Assembly (NCBI GenBank): GCA_002351925.1
Contig: DEHM01000017.1
Span: 45,959 to 80,699, forward strand
Reading direction: 5' to 3'
DNA: 34,741 nt
Origin: Bacteroidales bacterium UBA2800
GTDB lineage: Bacteria; Bacteroidota; Bacteroidia; Bacteroidales; Paludibacteraceae
In this document: piece by piece, positions 7,814 to 16,530 of the stretch
Layout of the letters: each line of letters starts with the position of its first letter
Position numbering within the stretch: the stretch's first letter is position 1
Notes under the pieces: model-generated
Database searches by the model: none
The model's input: the letters and a program-made list of their open reading frames with translations, nothing else
Told to the model about the DNA's origin: nothing
Position numbers and translations under genes: made by a program

Positions 7814-10588
7814 ATGAAAAAGATAGTATTGTTTATTAGCGCATGTATGATGTGTATGGCTGCGCACGCCGTGATGGCGACTCCGGAGCCGATACAAGTG
7901 GTGGAAGCAGACGGAAGCACCCGTATGGTGCGCCTGGTTGGCGATGAGTTTCACAGCTACTACACCGACCTGCAAGGCACCCCGCTGAGGAAGATGGCTG
8001 ACGGAAGGTGGATAGAAGACAAGTCGGTAGCTGAAGTGCCGGCAGCGGCTATGAAAGCCCGTCGTGCCGCCCGTGCGCCGAAGACCGGCAACAACGGTTT
8101 CCCGCTGGAAGGCTCGCCGAAGAGCGTAGTGATTCTGGTGAACTTCAGCGACCTGAAGTTCCAATTCACGCTGAACGATTTCCAGAAGATGCTGAACGAG
8201 AGCGGCTACAGCACTAACGGCGGAATAGGTTCGGCACGCGACTACTTCATTGCGTGCTCGGACAGCATCTTCCAGCCGCAGTTCGACTGCTACGGGCCTG
8301 TGGAGCTGAGCAAGGGTTACGCATACTACGACTCGCACACGGCGCAGATGGTAGTAGAGGCCTGCAACAAAGTGTCGGAAAGCGGCGTGGACATGGCGCA
8401 ATATGACACCAACAACGACGGCCGTCTGGACAACGTGTTTATCTACTACGCCGGCCATAACGAAGCAGAAGGTGGTCCGTCGAACACCATATGGCCGCAC
8501 CGGAGCATCGTGAACACCGGCGACCGCGTGGACGGCAAACTGATATACGACTACGCCTGTACGTCGGAGCTTCGCGGCTCGAGCGGCAAGAGCATGTGCG
8601 GTATAGGAACGTTCTGCCACGAGTTCGGCCACGTACTGGGTCTGCCCGACTACTACGACACGGGCTACAGCCAATATACGATAGGAACCTGGGACATTAT
8701 GTGCTCGGGAAGCTACAACGGAAGCGGCAAGACACCGCCCTCCTACTCTGCCGGTGAACGTTTCCAACTGGGCTGGGTGACGCCCGTACAGTTGAAAGAC
8801 GCGGGTACGTACACCCTGGAGCCGCTAACGAACGGCAAGCACCAGGTGTACCTGATAGCCAAAGAGGCGCACAACCTGAGTTTCGAGAACGCCTCGCCGA
8901 GCGAGTACTGGCTGCTGGAGAACCGTCAGCGCGTAGGTTGGGACAAGCCCGTGACATGTCTGCCGGCGACGGGAATGCTGATTTGGCACGTGGACTACAA
9001 AGCCTCGGCCTGGAGCAGCAATGAGCCGAACAACAGCGTGCCGCTGCGCTACCACGTGGAGGAAGCCGGCGGCCGCAAGGGTTATTCGACAGACAGCGAT
9101 CCGTTCCCAGGCACGAAGAAAGTGACCACGTTCACGCCGACGCTGCACAAAGGCGAGATGCTGGAGCAGCCGCTGACCGACATTGCACAAGAGGAGAACA
9201 TCACGTTCACCTTTAAGTCGAACGGCTTTATGTTTGTGCCGGCAACGATGCCGCTGATAGAGAGCACGTATAACAAAGACGACAAGAAAGCCTATACGCC
9301 GGGCTACTTCCTGCGCGTGGCAGGCGAGCACCTGGATCCGCAAGTAGCTGTACAGATTAGCGCGACAGGAAGCGGTTTCCAAGTCTCGAAAGACAGCGTG
9401 AACTGGTCGAACTCAGTGACCGGCACGGTAAGCGCCGACTCGACGATAGACCAAGCGCTGTGGGTTCGCTATGCACCGAAGAAACAGGTGTGCGACCAGC
9501 AACGCGGCACGATACGCGTGAGCCAAGGCAGCGCCGTGAGCACACTAGTGATATACGGCACAAGTCCGCGCCCCATACTGATAGGCGTACCGTCGATCAG
9601 CGCGCTGGACAACGTGACGCCGACGACCTTCACCGTACACTGGACACCGGAACAAGACGCGGAATACTACTACGTGACGCTCTACCACATGGAAGAAGGC
9701 AAAGAGTCGCTGGTAGAGAGCTTTGAGGGCTTTGACGACGAAGCCGTAGTACAGGCAAGCGAGTGGGCAACCAGCTTCCTGCGTACGACGAGCAAGGCCA
9801 AAGAGATAGGCGCCGAGTCGTTGTGGTTCAAAGAGAACGCCGAGTGGATCATGTCGCCTATCTACCCGCTACCGGTAGTGGAGATGAGCATGTGGCTGAG
9901 TGCGCCGGCAACGACCGACAGCGACGTAGGTCTGATATACCTGGTGGGCTACAGCGATGCCGGTATTGACACGCTGGACATCATACACGTAAGCAAAAAC
10001 ACGAAGAAATATACGTATCGCCGTTCGTTCACGGAGGAGCAAGGCTACCGCCGCTTCCGCCTGGAGTACACATCGGTAGGCGGCGAGGGTGTGTGCGTAG
10101 ATGCGTTCACCACCACCTTCAACCAGAAGACCGTGTACACCTACAAAGGCCGCGATCGCGCTATCATTGCGCAAGACGAACCGTACGCAGAGGACTACGC
10201 CATGTTCTACGCGTACGACCTGATACCGAACACGACGTACTACGTGCGTCTGCAATGCTCGGAGGAAAAAGGCTGCGCGGAGCACGTGAGCGCGCTGAGT
10301 CAGCCGTTCAGCATCTATACCCTGCCGGGTTCGGATGCCGAGTCGAGCCGACTGACCTACGACCCCGTGAAGCACGCGGTATACCTGCCGCAGTCGCTCA
10401 CCTCGGGCAGCGTAGGTATCTACAACACCGACGGAAGCCTGGTGAAGACGATTCCTGTTTCGGCGACGATTAACATCGTGCAACTGCCGGAGAGCGAACT
10501 GCAAAAAGGTAGTGTCTACCTGATCAAATATCTACCGAACGACAAGATGCGCCGCGGCCAGCCGTGGTTGAAGATACTATTCTACTAA
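7814..10588 (+). CDS. Secreted M6-family zinc metalloprotease with FN3-like and probable T9SS sorting domains
   Basis: Extracellular metalloendopeptidase of the immune-inhibitor-A type. It has a signal peptide (about 1-22), a short propeptide, then a catalytic domain with HEFGHVLGLPD (His269, Glu270, His273, Asp279; HExxHxxGxxD) and a Met-turn region WDIMCSGSYNG. A beta-sandwich middle is followed by a fibronectin-III-like segment beginning PTTFTVHWTPEQDAEYY. The last 60 residues (IYNTDGSLVKTI..., LQKGSVYLIKYL, ending LKILFY) resemble a type A type IX secretion sorting domain, so it is probably exported by T9SS. I chose the ATG at 7814 (MKKIVLFI) over the TTG at 7790: it gives a normal signal peptide and lies about 35 nt after the predicted transcription start. 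924 residues. The sensor kinase follows after 11 bp, so the two are likely cotranscribed. It may cleave proteins for uptake; the substrate is unknown. Confidence 0.88.
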   Translation: MKKIVLFISACMMCMAAHAVMATPEPIQVVEADGSTRMVRLVGDEFHSYYTDLQGTPLRKMADGRWIEDKSVAEVPAAAMKARRAARAPKTGNNGFPLEGSPKSVVILVNFSDLKFQFTLNDFQKMLNESGYSTNGGIGSARDYFIACSDSIFQPQFDCYGPVELSKGYAYYDSHTAQMVVEACNKVSESGVDMAQYDTNNDGRLDNVFIYYAGHNEAEGGPSNTIWPHRSIVNTGDRVDGKLIYDYACTSELRGSSGKSMCGIGTFCHEFGHVLGLPDYYDTGYSQYTIGTWDIMCSGSYNGSGKTPPSYSAGERFQLGWVTPVQLKDAGTYTLEPLTNGKHQVYLIAKEAHNLSFENASPSEYWLLENRQRVGWDKPVTCLPATGMLIWHVDYKASAWSSNEPNNSVPLRYHVEEAGGRKGYSTDSDPFPGTKKVTTFTPTLHKGEMLEQPLTDIAQEENITFTFKSNGFMFVPATMPLIESTYNKDDKKAYTPGYFLRVAGEHLDPQVAVQISATGSGFQVSKDSVNWSNSVTGTVSADSTIDQALWVRYAPKKQVCDQQRGTIRVSQGSAVSTLVIYGTSPRPILIGVPSISALDNVTPTTFTVHWTPEQDAEYYYVTLYHMEEGKESLVESFEGFDDEAVVQASEWATSFLRTTSKAKEIGAESLWFKENAEWIMSPIYPLPVVEMSMWLSAPATTDSDVGLIYLVGYSDAGIDTLDIIHVSKNTKKYTYRRSFTEEQGYRRFRLEYTSVGGEGVCVDAFTTTFNQKTVYTYKGRDRAIIAQDEPYAEDYAMFYAYDLIPNTTYYVRLQCSEEKGCAEHVSALSQPFSIYTLPGSDAESSRLTYDPVKHAVYLPQSLTSGSVGIYNTDGSLVKTIPVSATINIVQLPESELQKGSVYLIKYLPNDKMRRGQPWLKILFY

Positions 10589-10599
10589 ACCGGCTACAT

Positions 10600-12774
10600 A
10601 TGGCGCGTGTGGCCTGTCTGATTGCCCTGACAGCAATCCTGACAGCATGCCACTCCTTCTCAGCAGACAGCCGACGCATGCAGCGTCAAGTGGCAGAACG
10701 CGAGAGCTACGCAGAGCAGCAGATAGCGAACCTATCGGCTGCTCTACAGCGTCATGCCACGATGGACAGCATTCGCGCCATCGCCGAGGCTGACGAACAC
10801 CTGCTGTTCTACGTGTTCGACGCGACCCACCTACTCTACTGGTCGGACAACTGGCTGTCATCGGGCGAAGTGCTGCTGACGAGCTATGACAAGTGGCGCT
10901 ACGGACGGTTCAAGAACGCGCACGCGCTGGCAAGATGGACCAAAGCGGGCGAGTATAACATCATGACGGTGATTCCGATCCGCTACGAATATCCGTTGCA
11001 GACCCGGCTGATGCACAACCGTTTTGTGCCGCCGTTCTCGGTGAGCAGCCGCCGCGGCGTGACACGTTACCGGCGTGACGACTACACGCCTATCTATTCG
11101 GCCGACGGCGACTACTTGTTCTCGCTGATGCCGGAAGCGGAGACTCCCGACAACACCGAGGGTTACGCGATAGCCAAGCAGTCGTTCTCGTTCCGCACGT
11201 TGCTGGAGGCCGACGAGGCTGATGACACGCCGTGGTGGCGCTCGGGAAGCCTGCAAGGACGGGTGTATTTCCTGCTGTGCCTGCTGCTCTTCGCGGTGCT
11301 GCTGGCGATGGGAATAGGCGGGCTGATAGCGAATCGCGGCATTCGCAACATGCGCCTGTCGACGCGTATCATGTATGTGATACTGGCGTGCGTGCTGGCG
11401 GTGTTTATCTATATGTTCGTGGTGTCGGTGCGCTACGTACGGACCAACTATGAGGAGCGCCAACGCGAGCAACTGCTGACACGTTCGGAGTATATCCAGT
11501 CGTATCTGCGCTCGCTGTACTACTGGGATGTGGCGCTGACGTCTTCGCAGTCGCGAGGACTGTCGATCGACCTGCACGATCTGGGCTACGACCTGAACCA
11601 AGACATACACGTATATAGCCTGTCGGGCGAGATGCTGGCCACCTCGTCGGCCGCACTTTTCCAGAACGGCGTGCTGTCGCTGCGTATGGCGCCGGAAGCG
11701 CTGTTTGGCGAAGAGCACTCGATAGTGTGCTACGAGCAGCTGGGCAGCCACCCGTACCTGGTGTCGTACGTGCCGTTCTACAACGGATCGTTTGTGCCTA
11801 TCGGCTACATCGCGATGCCGTATTTCCTGAGCGAACAGACGAGGAATCAGGAAGTGGACAAACTGCTGGCACGTCTGCTGCCGCCGTATATCATTGTGCT
11901 GCTGCTGGCCCTGATTTTTTCGTTTGCGGCCGCACGAAGCATGACCGCTCCGATACTGCTGCTGACCGACAAGATGCGGCGGTTCCAGATAGGCGCGAAA
12001 GACAACCACGTGACCTATCCGTATCACGACGAAGTGGGGTTGCTGGTGGAGCGTTACAACCACCTGGTGGACCGCGTGGAGACCTCGGCCGAGCAACTGG
12101 CGAAGGCAGAACGCGAAGGCGCATGGCAGACCATGGCACGCCAGATAGCCCACGAGATAAACAACCCGCTGACGCCGATGAAACTGTCGGTACAGAAACT
12201 GCAGCGGTTACGCGGCACGGAGCAATTTGACGCCTATTTCGACAAAGCCACGCGGATGCTGGTGTCGGAGATAGACAACCTGTCGCACATCGCCCACTCG
12301 TTCTCGACGTTCGCCAAACAGCCGGAAGTAGTAGAATCGGAGGTGGATGTAGCGCAGAAACTGTCGGACGTCATCACCCTACAACGCGCCAACGATGCGG
12401 ACGTACCGATTCGCTATGTGGGCGCCGACAACGGCGTGATTGTACATGCTGACCGCGAGCAGATAGGACAAGTGTTTGTCAACATCCTGCGCAACGCGAT
12501 ACAGGCTACGGAAGGCAGGCCGAACGCAGATATCATCGTCGTGCTGAACGCCGCCTACGCCGAAGACGAGATATGTATCTCCTTCTCCGACAACGGAACG
12601 GGTATTCCTGCGGATATTCAGCCCTCTATTTTCCGCCCCTCTTTCACCACAAAATCCAACGGAAACGGACTTGGTCTGGCCATCTCGAAACGCATCGTAG
12701 AGGGCACCGGAGGACGCATCCGCTTCGAAAGTAACGAAAAAGGTACTACTTTTTATATTTATCTGAAAAAATAA
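10600..12774 (+). CDS. NtrY-like membrane sensor histidine kinase
   Basis: Two-component sensor, 724 residues from the ATG at 10600 (an in-frame GTG at 10564 would overlap the protease gene). Order: N-terminal hydrophobic segment (about 2-17, containing a lipobox-like LTAC), an extracytoplasmic region of about 200 residues, two close membrane helices (about 221-244 and 257-278), a second sensory region, another helix (about 423-445), a HAMP-like linker, a HisKA with the phospho-acceptor in ARQIAHEINNPLTP (His518), and HATPase_c with NILRNAIQAT, SDNGTGIP and GNGLGLAISKRIV. The layout matches NtrY-type kinases that partner NtrC/NtrX-type regulators. No response regulator is adjacent, but an NtrC-like activator lies at 28727 and a sigma-54 promoter starts 18 bp after this gene. 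Pairing is inference. Confidence 0.88.
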   Translation: MARVACLIALTAILTACHSFSADSRRMQRQVAERESYAEQQIANLSAALQRHATMDSIRAIAEADEHLLFYVFDATHLLYWSDNWLSSGEVLLTSYDKWRYGRFKNAHALARWTKAGEYNIMTVIPIRYEYPLQTRLMHNRFVPPFSVSSRRGVTRYRRDDYTPIYSADGDYLFSLMPEAETPDNTEGYAIAKQSFSFRTLLEADEADDTPWWRSGSLQGRVYFLLCLLLFAVLLAMGIGGLIANRGIRNMRLSTRIMYVILACVLAVFIYMFVVSVRYVRTNYEERQREQLLTRSEYIQSYLRSLYYWDVALTSSQSRGLSIDLHDLGYDLNQDIHVYSLSGEMLATSSAALFQNGVLSLRMAPEALFGEEHSIVCYEQLGSHPYLVSYVPFYNGSFVPIGYIAMPYFLSEQTRNQEVDKLLARLLPPYIIVLLLALIFSFAAARSMTAPILLLTDKMRRFQIGAKDNHVTYPYHDEVGLLVERYNHLVDRVETSAEQLAKAEREGAWQTMARQIAHEINNPLTPMKLSVQKLQRLRGTEQFDAYFDKATRMLVSEIDNLSHIAHSFSTFAKQPEVVESEVDVAQKLSDVITLQRANDADVPIRYVGADNGVIVHADREQIGQVFVNILRNAIQATEGRPNADIIVVLNAAYAEDEICISFSDNGTGIPADIQPSIFRPSFTTKSNGNGLGLAISKRIVEGTGGRIRFESNEKGTTFYIYLKK

Positions 12775-12791
12775 GGCATTATATGTTCAAT

Positions 12792-12808
12792 TTGGCATGA
12801 TTTTTGCT
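12792..12808 (+). promoter_or_regulatory. Sigma-54 (-24/-12) promoter of the TolC-HlyD-ABC operon
   Basis: TTGGCATG, 4 bp, TTGCT: the invariant GG (12794-12795) and GC (12806-12807) are separated by exactly 10 bp, and the flanks match the consensus TTGGCACG-N4-TTGCT except for one C-to-T. Predicted start near 12818, 24 nt before the TolC ATG. No TAnnTTTG box is present in this 67-bp spacer. Confidence 0.75.
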
Positions 12809-12841
12809 GAGGAATATCGGGTATTTGAAATATATTAGTTT

Positions 12842-14320
12842 ATGAATTATAAGTCAACTATTTTTGCGGCTGCATTACTGTGCCTAACCAGCATGGTATC
12901 GGCCCAAGACACGCTGCGCTGCTCGCTGAAGGACTGCAGGGAGATGGCGTTGTCGCTGACCCATTCGGGCAAGGCGCAGCAAGAACTACTGAAAGCGGCG
13001 GAATACAACCGCAAGGCTACTTTTGCCGCGATGTTCCCCCGTGTATCTGCCAATGGTGGCTACCGCTGGGTCTCGAAGAACGCACACCTGCTGGCTGACG
13101 AGAAAGCTTTCGGTCAGGGCACGGCGTACGCCGGTAACGGAGGTTCGTTCCAATGGAACGACAACTCCTTCCTGAGTCAGCTGGCCCAACAAACCGCCGG
13201 AACAATCTTCCAGCAGCCCATTCTGGACCTGCAGAACGGTATCGGCTCCGCGCTGGGACAAGCGTACCAGAAGGCCTATGACGTGCTGACGATAGACGTA
13301 GAGCACGTGCTGGTGGCGCAGGTAGGCGTAGTACAGCCTATCTACGTGGGTGGTCGTCTGATACAGATACACAAGATTGCCAAATCGGTAGAGAACATCG
13401 CCAAGCTGCGTTCGAGCGCCAAAAACGAGGAACTGATTGTGGCGGTGGACGAAGCCTACTGGCGCGTTGTGTCGGTGGCCCAGAAGAAGCAACTGGCAGA
13501 GGAATACTACCAACTGCTGTGCCGCCTGGAGAACGACGTGCGTGCCGCCGTTGAGGAAGGTGTGGCGACGCAGTCGGACTTGCTGAAAGTATGTACCAAA
13601 CGCGGTGATGCGGAAGTGAAGAAACTGCAAGCAGAGAACGGACTGACGCTCTCGAGCATGGCCCTGGCACAAGCCTGCGGGCTGCCACTAATGACCCAGT
13701 TTGTCCTGGACGAAAGCGGCCTGACGGAGACTATGCTAACCAATAACTCGCTGGACGCAGCGGGCGCTACCAACGGACGTAGCGAGATACAGATGCTGGA
13801 AGAAGCGGAGAAGATAGCCCGCAGCAATGCCAAGTTGGCCTCGGCCGGTTTGCAGCCCAACATCATCGCTTCGGCCAGCTACGCCTACACTAATCCGTCG
13901 GTAGAGAACGGCGTGCGTTCGGACTGGAGCGGCAAGGGTTTCTTCATGGCCGGTGTGACCGTGAACATCCCCATCGCCCATGCCGACGCTATCCTACGCT
14001 ACAAGGCAGCGCGTCACGCGGCCAATGCGGCCACGCTGACCGTAGAAGAGATGCGCGAGAAACTGACGCTGCAGACCACGCAGGCTAATCAGCGACTGAT
14101 GGAAGCACAACAGAAAATAGCCATGGCACAGCTGAACAAAGAGAATGCGGCAGAAGTGCTGCGTATGGCGCAGGAGTCGTTCGACGCCGGCATGATTACC
14201 GCATCGGAACTAATGATGGCGCAGACCAACTGGCTGTCGGCCGCTACCGAACTGGTAGACGCACAGGTGGAGGCAAAGAACCAGGAGACACACCTGCGTA
14301 AGTATACCGGAAAACTATAA
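12842..14320 (+). CDS. TolC-family outer-membrane efflux protein (export operon)
   Basis: Outer-membrane exit duct of a tripartite exporter. A signal peptide (about 1-21, cut after MVSAQ) is followed by two outer-membrane-efflux-protein repeats rich in long heptad helices (for example the 395-450 region with TLQTTQANQRLMEAQQKIAMA and MAQESFDAGMITASELMMAQ). 492 residues, normal for the family. It is first in a four-gene operon with an HlyD-type adaptor and two ABC-2 permeases, and is preceded by a sigma-54 promoter. It differs from the second TolC-family protein of the window (25442-26785), which belongs to an RND pump, so the two ducts serve different systems. Confidence 0.9.
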   Translation: MNYKSTIFAAALLCLTSMVSAQDTLRCSLKDCREMALSLTHSGKAQQELLKAAEYNRKATFAAMFPRVSANGGYRWVSKNAHLLADEKAFGQGTAYAGNGGSFQWNDNSFLSQLAQQTAGTIFQQPILDLQNGIGSALGQAYQKAYDVLTIDVEHVLVAQVGVVQPIYVGGRLIQIHKIAKSVENIAKLRSSAKNEELIVAVDEAYWRVVSVAQKKQLAEEYYQLLCRLENDVRAAVEEGVATQSDLLKVCTKRGDAEVKKLQAENGLTLSSMALAQACGLPLMTQFVLDESGLTETMLTNNSLDAAGATNGRSEIQMLEEAEKIARSNAKLASAGLQPNIIASASYAYTNPSVENGVRSDWSGKGFFMAGVTVNIPIAHADAILRYKAARHAANAATLTVEEMREKLTLQTTQANQRLMEAQQKIAMAQLNKENAAEVLRMAQESFDAGMITASELMMAQTNWLSAATELVDAQVEAKNQETHLRKYTGKL

Positions 14321-14345
14321 GTAAACACAGACAAATAACAAACAT

Positions 14346-15338
14346 ATGAAAAAAGAAGAAGAAGGCAGTTTGCTGCTGGGTGTAATCGCCCTACTGGTAG
14401 TTGTAATCATTGTAGCACTGGTAGGAGCACTGGCGCTTAAGCCGGAGAAAATGCTGATTCAAGGCGAAGCGGAAGCCACTGAGTACCGCGTATCCGGAAA
14501 AGTGCCCGGACGTATAGAGATGTACCTGGTAGAAGAAGGAGATCAGGTGAAGAAAGGTGACACACTGGTGGTTATCTACTCGCCGGAAGTAGAGGCGAAG
14601 AAAGACCAGGCTCTGGCCGCCCGCGAGATGGCCGCAGCCGTTGACCGCAAAGCCAAGAATGGCGCCCAGCCGCAGCAGATAGAAGGTGCGTATGAGCTAT
14701 ATCAGAAAGCGCTGGCCGGCGAAGAAATCTACCGCAAGAGTTACGAACGCGTGGCACGCCTGTACGAAAAAGGCGTTGTCAGTGCCCAGAAACGCGATGA
14801 GGTAGAAGCGCAATACAAGGCTGCTTCGGCTACCGTCAAGGCCGCCAAGAGTCAGTATGACATGGCGCTGGCCGGTGCCCGCTCGGAAGACAAAGATGCC
14901 GCCCGTGCCCAAGTAGCACGCGTGGACGGTATCCTAAAAGAAGTGGCTGCCGCCGAGGCGGAACGCTACCTGCTCTCTCCGTGTGACGGCGAGGTAAGCG
15001 AGAAATTCCCGAAGGTAGGCGAACTGGTAGGTCAAGGCAGTCCGGTGATGTCGATTGTGGACATGACCGACGTATGGTTTACCTTTGCCGTACGCGAAGA
15101 CATGTTGGAAGGCTTTAGCCAAGGCTCGCAGGTGGAGATCAAGATACCGGCACTGGGTGACGACAAGACCTACGCGGTGGTAGTGACGTACATAAAGGCG
15201 ATGGGCACCTATGCCACCTGGCGTACCACCAAGCAAAACGGCGGCTACGACGTACGCACTTTCGACGTGAAGTGTCGTCCGATTGCGCCGATTGACGGAC
15301 TTCGTCCGGGCATGACAGCACTGGTACTCGACAAATAG
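14346..15338 (+). CDS. HlyD-family membrane-fusion (periplasmic adaptor) protein
   Basis: Links the inner-membrane permeases to TolC. An N-terminal transmembrane anchor (about 9-30), a lipoyl/biotinyl-like half motif (EYRVSGKVPGRIEMYLVEEGDQVKKGD, shown here in outline at about 47-75), a helical hairpin (about 80-190), the second lipoyl half (LLSPCDGEVSEKFPKVGELV), then a beta-barrel domain ending in DGLRPGMTALVLDK. 330 residues, typical of adaptors that partner ABC-2 type exporters. It lies 25 bp after TolC and 12 bp before the first permease. The full domain set is intact. Confidence 0.88.
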   Translation: MKKEEEGSLLLGVIALLVVVIIVALVGALALKPEKMLIQGEAEATEYRVSGKVPGRIEMYLVEEGDQVKKGDTLVVIYSPEVEAKKDQALAAREMAAAVDRKAKNGAQPQQIEGAYELYQKALAGEEIYRKSYERVARLYEKGVVSAQKRDEVEAQYKAASATVKAAKSQYDMALAGARSEDKDAARAQVARVDGILKEVAAAEAERYLLSPCDGEVSEKFPKVGELVGQGSPVMSIVDMTDVWFTFAVREDMLEGFSQGSQVEIKIPALGDDKTYAVVVTYIKAMGTYATWRTTKQNGGYDVRTFDVKCRPIAPIDGLRPGMTALVLDK

Positions 15339-15350
15339 TGAGCAAGAGAA

Positions 15351-16526
15351 GTGAAAGTCATTTTCATCAATATTTGGCGTGTCACGCGGCGTGAGTTGAG
15401 GCGTATTACCTCACGTTCGATCTATCTGTTAGCATCCGTGGGGGCTATGTTGGTAGCCATATTCTTCTTCATGACCCTGATGGAACGCGGTGCGGCAGAG
15501 AACATTCCGATTGCCGTGGTGGACCATGACCAGACCACTATCTCCCGTCGCGTATGCCACGAGATGCAGGCCACGCCTTCGGTGGATATCATCATGATAA
15601 CCAACTCGTTTGCCGAGGCACGCGAGGCCATGCAGCAGGGTAAGCTATACGGTATTTTTGTCATTCCCGAAGGTTTCTACAGCAACCTGGTGGCCTTCAA
15701 ACGTCCCCAACTGGATTTCTACACGACGAACGCGTATACCGTAGGCGGCAACACGGCCTACAAGCAAATGCTGACGATGGTCAATCTGGCTTCGGGAGCG
15801 CTGCAACGCGAAGTGTTGCGCAAGAAAGGTATGACCGACGACGTGATTATGCACCGTATCCAACCGATTGCCGTGGAGGCCCACCTGCTTGCTAATCCGT
15901 GGGGCAACTACACCATCTATCTGGTGAGCACAGTACTGCCGGGTATACTGGGTGTGATTGCGCTGCTACTGACCGTCTTTGCTATCGGTTTTGAGCTTAA
16001 GACGAAGACCTCGACCGTGTGGCTGAGAGTAGCGGGAGGCGACTACACCGTGGCCATGATAGGCAAGCTGTTGCCGTACACCTTTATCTACATGCTGCTG
16101 GGTATCACGTGTCACGTGCTCTTCTACTATATTGTCGGATTCCCGGTGATGGGCAGTCACCTGCGGTTGCTGTGGGGCTTGCTGCTCTTTATCATGGCCA
16201 TGGAGATAATGGGTATCGTGCTGATAGGCTGTATGCCGACCCTGCGCGATGCGCTGTCGGTAGGTGCGCTCTACTCGATGCTGGGTTTCTCGCTTTCCGG
16301 ATTCACCTATCCGAACATGGCGATGCTGCCTTTTGTCAAGGCGCTGAGCAACCTGGAGCCACTCCGCCACTACTATCTCATCTACGTGAATGAGGCACTG
16401 CTGGGCGCACCGGCCATGAACAGTGTATGGCCGGGACTGGCTTTGACTGCGTTTATGATTCCCGCTTTGTGCGTCGCCCCGCGTCTGCACCGAGCACTAA
16501 AATATCAGAACTATCCGCTCAAATAA
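15351..16526 (+). CDS. ABC-2 type permease, first of a pair
   Basis: Inner-membrane permease of the YhhJ/ABC-2 type, 391 residues. One N-terminal membrane helix (about 22-42) precedes a large periplasmic domain (NIPIAVVDHDQTTISRR is typical of the family), followed by a cluster of five helices from about residue 180 to 370. The start is the GTG at 15351, 12 bp after HlyD; the first ATG in frame lies well inside the first helix. It has no Walker A or ABC signature, so it must borrow an ATPase or work without one; none is encoded in this operon. The second permease begins 4 bp after its stop, indicating strict coexpression, probably as a heterodimer. Confidence 0.85.
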   Translation: MKVIFINIWRVTRRELRRITSRSIYLLASVGAMLVAIFFFMTLMERGAAENIPIAVVDHDQTTISRRVCHEMQATPSVDIIMITNSFAEAREAMQQGKLYGIFVIPEGFYSNLVAFKRPQLDFYTTNAYTVGGNTAYKQMLTMVNLASGALQREVLRKKGMTDDVIMHRIQPIAVEAHLLANPWGNYTIYLVSTVLPGILGVIALLLTVFAIGFELKTKTSTVWLRVAGGDYTVAMIGKLLPYTFIYMLLGITCHVLFYYIVGFPVMGSHLRLLWGLLLFIMAMEIMGIVLIGCMPTLRDALSVGALYSMLGFSLSGFTYPNMAMLPFVKALSNLEPLRHYYLIYVNEALLGAPAMNSVWPGLALTAFMIPALCVAPRLHRALKYQNYPLK

Positions 16527-16530
16527 ATAT

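Noticed and set aside
10564..10599. GTG start at 10564 for the sensor kinase
   Set aside because: It would overlap the M6 protease C-terminus and add 12 residues before a good hydrophobic N-terminus at the ATG at 10600.
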